From assembly GCA_963732775.1 (NCBI GenBank), contig CAVTAR010000001.1, positions 434,001 through 498,000 on the forward strand: a DNA stretch of 64,000 bases, written 5' to 3'. A program made the position numbers and the translations under genes. Shown one piece after another: positions 58,402 to 64,000 of the stretch (position 1 is its first letter; the number at the start of each line of letters is the position of its first letter). This DNA is from CAVRQM01 sp963732775. GTDB lineage: Bacteria; Pseudomonadota; Alphaproteobacteria; Acetobacterales; Acetobacteraceae. The notes beneath the pieces were generated by a model. The model had not been told where the DNA came from. It searched no databases and saw nothing but the letters and a program-made list of their open reading frames with translations.

Positions 58402-59272
58402 GTGCGGACCGTGGGCGCGGTGCTGCGGGTGTTGCTGACCTTCGGCGTGGTCGCCGTCGCGGCCGTGCTGGGCTGGCGGGCCTGGCGCGTCTACACCGAG
58501 GCGCCCTGGACCCGCGACGGCCGGGTGCGGGCGTACGTGGTCACGGTGGCCCCCGAGGTGGCCGGGCGCGTGGTGACGCTGCCGGTGGGCGACAACCAGC
58601 GCGTGGCGCGCGGCGACGTGCTGTTCGCGATCGACGACGCGGATTACCGGATCGCGCTCGAGACGGCGCGGGCGGCGTTGCAGAGCGCCGAGGCCAACGA
58701 GGCGTTCCGGCGCGCCGAGTCGGCACGGCGGGCGAGCCTCAGCAGCCTGTCGGTCTCGGCCGAGCAGCAGCAGCAGGCCGCCTCCGACGCCGCCGTGGCC
58801 GCGGCCGGGGTGGCGCAGGCGACCAGCCAGCTGCACCGCGCCGAGCTCGACCTCGCGCGCACGCAGGTGCGGGCGCCGGTGGACGGCTTCGTGACCAACC
58901 TCGCGCTGCAACAGGGCGACTACGCGCAGGCCGGCGCGCGGGCGCTGTCGCTGGTCGATGCCACGTCGGTACTGGGTGGACGGCTACTTCGAGGAGACCA
59001 CCCTGCACCGCATCGCCGCCGGCGACCCGGCGACGGTGTGGCTGATGGGCGAGCAGCGGCCGCTGCGTGGCCACGTGGACAGCGTGGCGCGCGGCATCCA
59101 GTCTGACGACGGCGGCGCCGGGCCGAGCGGGCTCGCCAGCGTGAACCCGGTGTTCACCTGGGTGCGCCTCGCGCAGCGCGTGCCGGTGCGCGTGGTGCTG
59201 GACGCGGTGCCGGCGGGGGTGCGGCTGGTCGCCGGCACCACGGCGAGCGTGCAGGTGCAGCCGCGACGCTGA
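58402..59272 (+). CDS. HlyD-type membrane fusion protein (AaeA-like; one frameshift)
   Basis: GTG 58402 starts 2 bases after the DUF1656 stop. An N-terminal anchor (VLRVLLTFGVVAVAAVLGWR) is followed by YTEAPWTRDGRVRAYVVTVA, PEVAGRVVTLPVGDNQRVAR, the helical hairpin with SVSAEQQQQAASDAAVAAAG, and TQVRAPVDGFVTNLALQQGD. An extra G at 58968, directly before a GTAC, breaks the frame at DATSV. Reading on gives YWVDGYFEETTLHRIAAGDP and VNPVFTWVRLAQRVPVRVVL to 59272. The restored length is about 289 residues. It completes a FUSC exporter for aromatic acids or similar weak acids. Confidence 0.87.
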
Positions 59273-59331
59273 ACGCTGCATCCGTTCGGAGCGCCGCCGA
59301 CTATCCGCAGCAAGCCCCGAAGGATGATGCG

Positions 59332-59592
59332 ATGTCCACGACGACGTTTACCTGCTCGATGCCGCGGCTGCCTCGCCGTTACGCCCCGCTGCTGTTCAGC
59401 CTCATCATGTCGACGGCGATCTGTGCTGTCACCTCGAGCCTGATCACCGCGATCAACACCGGCATCGACGCGCACTACCTGGATCGCTGGCTGCACGCCT
59501 ACGTGCTCGCCTGGGCCTTCGCCTTTCCCACCGTCACGCTGGCCAGCCCGCGCGTGCGCCGCTTCGTGGAGGGCGTGGTGGGCGAGGCGTGA
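59332..59592 (+). CDS. DUF2798 small membrane protein
   Basis: This is an 86-residue protein from ATG 59332. Two membrane helices: YAPLLFSLIMSTAICAVTSS and WLHAYVLAWAFAFPTVTLAS, linked by LITAINTGIDAHYLDRWLHA, and a C-terminal RVRRFVEGVV. The 'SxxMSxxxSxxxTxxNtG' and 'WxxaWxxAWxxAFPxV' layout is DUF2798, a family of unknown function. It lies 59 bases after the HlyD gene and converges on the enoyl-CoA hydratase gene with a 4-base gap. Confidence 0.82.
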   Translation: MSTTTFTCSMPRLPRRYAPLLFSLIMSTAICAVTSSLITAINTGIDAHYLDRWLHAYVLAWAFAFPTVTLASPRVRRFVEGVVGEA

Positions 59593-59596
59593 CCGC

Positions 59597-60379
59597 CTAG
59601 CGTCCCCGCCACACCGGCGCGCGCTTCTCGGCGAAGGCGCGCGGACCCTCCTTCTGGTCCTCGCTGCCGTACAGCCGCGCCACCGTCGGGAAGCCGCCCG
59701 AGGTGACGCGGGCGAGTGCCGGATGGAACGCCATCGCCTCGGTCTCGCGCGCCACCTCCTTGATGGCGGCGAACACCAGCGGCGGCCCGGCGGCCAGCGT
59801 CGCGGCCAGCGCGCGGGCGTGGTCGAGCAGCGCCGCCGGCTCCACCACGTCGCGCACGAGGCCCCAGTGGCGCGCCTCCTCGGCCTCCATCCAGCGGCCG
59901 GTGAGCAGCAGGTCCATCGCGACGTGGTGCGGGATGCGTCGCGGCAGGCGGATGGTGGCCGCATCGGCCAGCGTGCCAGCCATCACCTCGGGCAGGCAGA
60001 AGCGGGCCGCCGTGCTGGCGACGATCAGGTCGCAGGCCAGCGCCAGCTCGAACCCGCCGCCCACGCACATCCCGCCGACCGCGGCCACCACCGGCTTGTC
60101 GAGCCCCGGCAGCGCCTGCAACCCCGCGAACCCGCCGACGCCGTAATCCGCGTCCGGCGGCTCGCCGGCGGCGGCGGCGGCGAGGTCCCAGCCGGCGGAG
60201 AAGAAGCGCTCGTTGCCGCTCGCGACCAGGCCGACGCGCATCAGCTCGTCGTCGCGGAACGCCGCGAAGGCTTGCCCCATGGCGGCCGAGGTGGCGGCGT
60301 CGATCGCGTTGGCCCGGCCGCGATGCAGGGTCAGCGTGAACACGCCGGCCTCGCGGCTGATGGTGAATGGCTCGGTCAT
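59597..60379 (-). CDS. Enoyl-CoA hydratase/isomerase, CaiD (carnitinyl-CoA dehydratase)-like
   Basis: This is a 260-residue crotonase from ATG 60379, which overlaps the stop of the CoA ligase (ATGA). The fold marks are RGRANAIDAATSAAMGQAFA, the first oxyanion-hole segment ERFFSAGWDLAAAAAGEPPD, the second at AVGGMCVGGGFELALACDLI, LPEVMAGTLADAATIRLPRR and TGRWMEAEEARHWGLVRDVV. The 'FSAGWDLxAAAxGE…DYGVGGFxGLQ' and 'GTLADAAxIxLPxRIPxHxAMDLL' pieces are close to CaiD, which interconverts carnitinyl-CoA and crotonobetainyl-CoA. Together with the carnitine dehydrogenase gene two steps upstream, a role in carnitine metabolism is likely. Confidence 0.85.
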   Translation of the reverse strand: MTEPFTISREAGVFTLTLHRGRANAIDAATSAAMGQAFAAFRDDELMRVGLVASGNERFFSAGWDLAAAAAGEPPDADYGVGGFAGLQALPGLDKPVVAAVGGMCVGGGFELALACDLIVASTAARFCLPEVMAGTLADAATIRLPRRIPHHVAMDLLLTGRWMEAEEARHWGLVRDVVEPAALLDHARALAATLAAGPPLVFAAIKEVARETEAMAFHPALARVTSGGFPTVARLYGSEDQKEGPRAFAEKRAPVWRGR

Positions 60380-62433
60380 GCTGGCAGCTCCACGAGGCGT
60401 ACCAGCGCGTCGGCCGCGACCGCGCCGGAGGGGGTGACGATGAGCGGGTTCACGTCGAGTTCGACCAGGCGGTCGAGGTGCGCGAGGACGAAGTCCTGGA
60501 TCGCCAGCACGGCGGCGATCGCGGCGTCCACGTCGCCGGCCGGCCGGCCGCGGTGGCCGGCGAGCAGACCCGCGACACGCAGCGTCGAGAGCGCGGCGCG
60601 CAGTTCGTCCGCGCCGACCGGCAGCAGCAGCACCACGCGGTCGGCCAGCAGCTCGGCCAGCACCCCGCCGCTGCCGAGCAGCAGGTAGGGGCCGAGCGTG
60701 GCGTCGCGGGCGAAGCCCACGATCAGCTCGGCGACGCCGCCCAGCACCATCGCCTCGACCAGCAGAGCGTGGCCGAGCGGCGCCAGCGCGCGGGCGGCCT
60801 GGGCGAGGCCGGCCGGGTCGGCGATGCCAAGGCGCAGCGCGCCGGCCTCGGTCTTGTGCGCGACGCCGAGCGCCTTCACCGCGGCCGGGAAGTGCCGCCA
60901 GCGGACCGACGCGGCATCGGCGAAGCGCGCGCCCTCGGGGACGGGCACGCCGTGCCGGGCGAGCCGCCGCTTCGCCTCCCACTCGTCGAGCAGGTGCGGG
61001 GCACCCGCCGGGGCCGCATCGAGGCGGGGCGGCAGCGAGGCACGCACCGGCAGCGCCGCCTCGCAGGCCGACAGCGCCTCGTCGAGGCCGCACAGCGGCA
61101 CCAGGCCGAGCCGCGCCAGCCGTTCGGCGAGCGCCTCGGGCAGGCATTCCGGCAGCGTCGCCACCACGGCGGCGGGGCGGCCGGTGGCGGTGGCGGCGTC
61201 GGCGAGCGCCTCGGCGGCGAGCCACCAGTCGGTATCCGACCCGCGATCGACGCGGGGGAAGTCCAGCACCAGCAGCGCCAGCGCGAACCCCTGGCGCAGC
61301 ACGGCGGCGAAGGTCGCCGCCATGGCCGCGCGATTCGCCCAGTGGAAGGTGTGGTAGTCGAACGGGTTGGACACCGTGACCAGCGCCGGCACGGTGGCCG
61401 CCACCGCCGCGCGCCCAGCCTCGGCGAACGGCCGGAAGCGCACCCGGCGGCCCTCCGCGCGGTCGGCGAACAGCGCCGCCTCGCCCCCCGAGCAGCTCAT
61501 CGAGACGAGGTCGGCGCCGTCCAGCCGGCCGTGGAAGTGCAGCAGCTTGAGCGCCTCGACCAGCTCCGCCAGCGTGCCCACGCGGGCCACGCCGAGGCGG
61601 CGGAGATAGGCGTCGAGCACCGCGTCGGGCGTGGCGAGGCTGGCGGTGTGGCTGAGCGCCAGCGCCGCGCCGGTCGGAGAGGCGCCGGTCTTGATCGCCA
61701 CCACCGGCTTGCCCGCCGCGGCGACCGCGGCGGCGAACGCAGCGGCGTCGTCGATCGCCTCGACGTGCAGCCCGATGGCGGTGACGCGCGGATCGGCCGC
61801 GAGCGCCGTGATGGCGGCCGACATCCCGACCACCGCCTGGTTGCCGAGCGTGAGCAGGTAGGCGACCGGCAGCCCGCGCCGCTGCATGGTGAGGTTGAGG
61901 CCGATGTTGCCGGATTGCGTCACCAGTGCCACGCCGCGCGACACGCGCTTGCCGCCGTGCTGGTCGGGCCAGAGCGCCGCGCCGTCGAGATAGTTCAGCA
62001 GGCCGTAGCAGTTCGGGCCGAGCACCGGCATGGCGCCGGCGGCCTCGCGCAGTGCGGCTTGCAGCGCGGCACCCTCGGCGCCGGCCTCGGCGAAGCCGGC
62101 GGCGTAGCACACCGCGCCGCCGGCGCCGGCGGCGGCGAGGTCGCGCACGAGGGCGACGGTCGCGTGGCGGTTGACGGCAAGGAACGCCGCGTCGGGCGGC
62201 GCGGGCAGGCCAGCGACGGTGCGGAAGGCCGGGCGGCCCTCGACGGTGTCCGCCGTCGGGTGGACCGGCCAGATGTCGCCGGCGAAGCCGAGCCGCTCGT
62301 TCTGCCGGATCACCTCGCGCGCCGGCCTGGCCCCGAACACGGCGATGCGGCGGGGGCGGAGCAGGCGGGAGAGATCGGGCGCGATCGCCCGGCCGTCACG
62401 GCCGGACCTGATCCGGTTATCCGGTCCAGCCAT
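60376..62433 (-). CDS. ADP-forming acyl-CoA synthetase (acetate–CoA ligase family, fused alpha/beta)
   Basis: From ATG 62433 (685 residues); TTG 62481 is also possible because its TTGA overlaps the previous stop. The order is: CoA-binding Rossmann domain RRIAVFGARPAREVIRQNER; ligase part VLGPNCYGLLNYLDG and VALVTQSGNIGLNLTMQRRG with ALSHTASLATPDAVLDAYLR, the phospho-His region; SCSGGEAALFADRAEGR; then the ATP-grasp domain with EWEAKRRLARHGVPVPEGAR, FPAAVKALGVAHKTEAGALR and VELDVNPLIVTPSGAVAADA. The enzyme links a carboxylic acid and CoA with ATP to ADP. In this operon it may activate carnitine, crotonobetaine or a product (inference). Its first residues come from REP sequence. Confidence 0.82.
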   Translation of the reverse strand: MAGPDNRIRSGRDGRAIAPDLSRLLRPRRIAVFGARPAREVIRQNERLGFAGDIWPVHPTADTVEGRPAFRTVAGLPAPPDAAFLAVNRHATVALVRDLAAAGAGGAVCYAAGFAEAGAEGAALQAALREAAGAMPVLGPNCYGLLNYLDGAALWPDQHGGKRVSRGVALVTQSGNIGLNLTMQRRGLPVAYLLTLGNQAVVGMSAAITALAADPRVTAIGLHVEAIDDAAAFAAAVAAAGKPVVAIKTGASPTGAALALSHTASLATPDAVLDAYLRRLGVARVGTLAELVEALKLLHFHGRLDGADLVSMSCSGGEAALFADRAEGRRVRFRPFAEAGRAAVAATVPALVTVSNPFDYHTFHWANRAAMAATFAAVLRQGFALALLVLDFPRVDRGSDTDWWLAAEALADAATATGRPAAVVATLPECLPEALAERLARLGLVPLCGLDEALSACEAALPVRASLPPRLDAAPAGAPHLLDEWEAKRRLARHGVPVPEGARFADAASVRWRHFPAAVKALGVAHKTEAGALRLGIADPAGLAQAARALAPLGHALLVEAMVLGGVAELIVGFARDATLGPYLLLGSGGVLAELLADRVVLLLPVGADELRAALSTLRVAGLLAGHRGRPAGDVDAAIAAVLAIQDFVLAHLDRLVELDVNPLIVTPSGAVAADALVRLVELPA

Positions 62434-62515
62434 CACCCCAGCCGTCATCGTCGTGCCCATCCCGCTGGTTGGCCGGGTCAAGCCCGGCCATGACGGCCGG
62501 GGGAGGGCATCGTGA
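62396..62515. repeat. REP-type elements (type C) spanning the junction of carnitine dehydrogenase and CoA ligase genes
   Basis: Two inverted-repeat units lie back to back. The first is GTCACGGCCGGACCTGATCC-GGTTATCCGGTCCAGCCATCAC (62396-62435), with GGACC…GGTCC arms around a GATCCGGTTATC centre. The second, GGTTGGCCGGGTCAAGCCCG-GCCATGACGGCC (62467-62498), has GGCCGGGT-CAAG-CCCGGCC arms. 'GGCCGGGTCAAGCCCGGCCATGACGG' is a very common alphaproteobacterial repeat. Both units lie in coding frames: they supply the last residues of the dehydrogenase and the first of the ligase. Confidence 0.75.
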
Positions 62516-63944
62516 TGGCTCGCCCCGCCTGCGCCGGACGCGGCAGGCGGGCATCAGCCTCGGCCAGCGCGCGGACTCGGGCAAGCACCTCCGACTTGGC
62601 CGGCGCCGTGCGTTTGGTGCCGAGATCGACATGCAGCAGCATCTGCTCGGCCGTCGCTGCCACATCACCGTTGCGCAACAGAGTGTGGAACAGGTGGATG
62701 CGCTTGTCGTCCGCGCCCAGCACCTGTGTCGCGACATGGATCGCCTCGCCAGCGGCGAGTTCGGCGCGATGCACGATGTGCGTCTCGGCGGTGAAGTAGC
62801 TGTGCCCGGCGGACACGTAAGCGGCGTCGGCCCCAACGCGCGCGAGTACGCCGTCGGTCGCGTGGCTGAACACCTGCAGGTAGCGGCTCTCGGTCATGTG
62901 GCCGTTGTAGTCGATCCACCCCGGCTCCACCGTGCCGCGCCAGCTCGCGCCATCGTCGGCCGCGGGCTTTACGGCGGCCAGCGCGCGTTCGTGCCCGGCC
63001 AGCACCGCGCCGGCGGCGAAGTCCTCGCGCTTCAGCGCTTGCACCACGCCGACCAGGCAGTCGTCGCGCAGCCGTTCCCAGTCACGGATCGAGCGCCCGG
63101 CGGCCTGCGCGTCGGACTGCGCCACGATCTCGTCGAGCAGCGCGTCGTCGAGCTCGGGCACGTCCATCAGCCGGGTCCACGGCCATTTCAGGCTGGGTCC
63201 GAACTGCGCCATGAAGTGGCGCATCCCGGGCTCGCCGCCGGCGATGCGGTAGGTCAGGAACGTGCCCATGAACGCCCAGCGCAGGCCGGGGCCGTAGCGG
63301 ATCGCGTCGTCGATCTCCTCGGCGGTGGCGATGCCGTCGCGCAGCAGCCACAGCGCCTCGCGCCACAGCGCCTCCATCATGCGGTCGGCGACGAAGCCGT
63401 CGATCTCGCGACGGACCTGCAACGGCCTCATGCCGAGCGAGGCATAGAACGCGGCCGCGGCCTGCCGCGTCGCGGCCGATGTCCGCGCGCCGCCGACGAT
63501 CTCCACCAGCGGCATCAGGTAGACGGGGTTGAACGGGTGGCCCACCACGAAGCGTTCGGGGTGGGCCAACCCCGATTGCAGGCGCGACGGCAGCAGGCCG
63601 CTGGTGGAACTGGCGATCACCACGTCGTCGCGCAGCACGCGCTCCGCCCGCGCCAGCAGCGGAACCTTGACCTCCTCGCGCTCCGGCAGGCTCTCCTGGA
63701 GGAAGTCGGCGCCCGCGGCGGCCTCCTCCACGCTGGATACGATCCGCCACTGGCCGGGGGCGGGCAGCGGGGCGAGCGTGAGCCGGCTCCAGGCGCGGCG
63801 CGCGTTGTCCATCACCGCCTGGGTCTTGCGCGCGGCCTCGGGGTCGGTGTCGCAGATCACCGCGTCGATGCCGTGCAGCACCGCGCGCGCGGCCCAGGCG
63901 GCGCCGATGACGCCGCCGCCCAGCAGGCCGAGGCGACGGATCAT
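62478..63944 (-). CDS. L-carnitine 3-dehydrogenase fused to a hotdog thioesterase
   Basis: This is a 488-residue protein. The N-terminal 3-hydroxyacyl-CoA-dehydrogenase-type part binds NAD at RLGLLGGGVIGAAWAARAVL. It continues with DFLQESLPEREEVKVPLLAR, IASSTSGLLPSRLQSGLAHP, ERFVVGHPFNPVYLMPLVEI (catalytic His region), REIDGFVADRMMEALWREAL and LRWAFMGTFLTYRIAGGEPG, a set typical of carnitine 3-dehydrogenase. From about residue 335 a hotdog thioesterase follows: TVEPGWIDYNGHMTESRYLQ and THIVHRAELAAGEAIHVATQ. Dehydrogenase and thioesterase would supply the first and a later step of carnitine-to-betaine conversion. The last about 12 residues (TMPSPGRHGRA) come from REP sequence. The start overlaps the upstream gene (ATGA). 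Confidence 0.88.
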   Translation of the reverse strand: MIRRLGLLGGGVIGAAWAARAVLHGIDAVICDTDPEAARKTQAVMDNARRAWSRLTLAPLPAPGQWRIVSSVEEAAAGADFLQESLPEREEVKVPLLARAERVLRDDVVIASSTSGLLPSRLQSGLAHPERFVVGHPFNPVYLMPLVEIVGGARTSAATRQAAAAFYASLGMRPLQVRREIDGFVADRMMEALWREALWLLRDGIATAEEIDDAIRYGPGLRWAFMGTFLTYRIAGGEPGMRHFMAQFGPSLKWPWTRLMDVPELDDALLDEIVAQSDAQAAGRSIRDWERLRDDCLVGVVQALKREDFAAGAVLAGHERALAAVKPAADDGASWRGTVEPGWIDYNGHMTESRYLQVFSHATDGVLARVGADAAYVSAGHSYFTAETHIVHRAELAAGEAIHVATQVLGADDKRIHLFHTLLRNGDVAATAEQMLLHVDLGTKRTAPAKSEVLARVRALAEADARLPRPAQAGRAITMPSPGRHGRA

Positions 63945-64000
63945 CGCGGCTGCCCGAGCCGCAGCCGCTGCCGCACCTCGGCCGGGCCGAGCACGCGGGC
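63941..64000 (-). CDS. C-terminal 19 residues of an upstream gene (perhaps a BKACE/dehydrocarnitine cleavage enzyme)
   Basis: Reading the minus strand inward from the window edge gives ARVLGPAEVRQRLRLGQPR and a TGA at 63943-63941, which overlaps the dehydrogenase ATG. The piece 'x-PAEVRQRLRLG' resembles the last helix of beta-keto acid cleavage enzymes (BKACE, formerly DUF849), which cleave 3-dehydrocarnitine and are normally next to carnitine dehydrogenase. With only 19 residues visible the family is a guess from context; the presence of a translationally coupled gene is well supported. Confidence 0.4.
   Translation of the reverse strand, partial: ARVLGPAEVRQRLRLGQPR

Overview
The window is a very GC-rich (roughly 70% or more by eye), densely coded chromosomal segment of an alphaproteobacterium. 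An aerobic member of the Acetobacteraceae/Rhodospirillales is the best guess. Supporting this are the order DUF1285 – Nudix – DUF6111 – cca, a cytochrome bc1 operon, glutaryl-CoA dehydrogenase, carnitine catabolism, many GTG/TTG starts, stop/start overlaps of the ATGA, GTGA and TTGA type, and alphaproteobacterial REP palindromes. No rRNA, tRNA, IS element, prophage or CRISPR array was seen.

Layout. 0–7 kb: the end of an acetamidase/formamidase gene, a REP palindrome, a small periplasmic molybdopterin-fold protein, an SMP-30 lactonase, a polysaccharide pyruvyl transferase coupled to a DUF4139 protein, a fasciclin-domain protein and an exported ankyrin protein. 7–14 kb (minus strand): the MoxR – DUF58 – DUF4159 – large membrane protein cluster. 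14–17.6 kb (plus strand): DUF1285, Nudix hydrolase, DUF6111 and the CCA-adding enzyme, whose frame runs without a stop into the antitoxin of a ParE/RelE toxin–antitoxin pair. 17.6–22.8 kb: an MsbA-like ABC exporter, a tiny exported protein and an EmrAB-type efflux pair. 22.9–27.6 kb: hemF, petABC and mtnP. 27.6–31 kb: a DUF3309 peptide, rlmH, gpmI and an EnvC-like factor. 31–40.5 kb: a GNAT acetyltransferase, a TrmA-family RNA methyltransferase, gcdH, a DEAD-box helicase, a Gly/Pro/Tyr-rich exported protein, a GH15 glucoamylase and an aldonolactone oxidase. 40.5–49.6 kb (minus strand): a complete tripartite RND system (outer-membrane factor, adaptor, two pumps). 49.7–55.1 kb: NAD(P)HX repair enzyme, a cupin, a transketolase/E1-like TPP enzyme and a methyltransferase. 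55.1–59.6 kb: a RES–Xre toxin–antitoxin pair and an AaeBXA-like FUSC exporter. 59.6–64 kb (minus strand): a carnitine/acyl-CoA operon.

Sequence quality dominates how this window should be read. Many well-conserved genes are broken by single-base indels, and some by in-frame TAG codons. The damage is very dense from about 20.6 to 27.6 kb and falls in core genes (petABC, hemF, mtnP), so consensus errors are far more likely than gene decay. Four isolated frameshifts elsewhere are the same event, an extra G directly 5' of GTAC on the plus strand. Coordinates below span the reconstructed genes.

Most notable biology: the cca–antitoxin frame fusion; REP palindromes that have become coding ends of genes inside operons; frequent in-frame tandem repeats near protein termini; the carnitine operon with a dehydrogenase–thioesterase fusion; and the MoxR/DUF58/DUF4159 cluster of unknown function.
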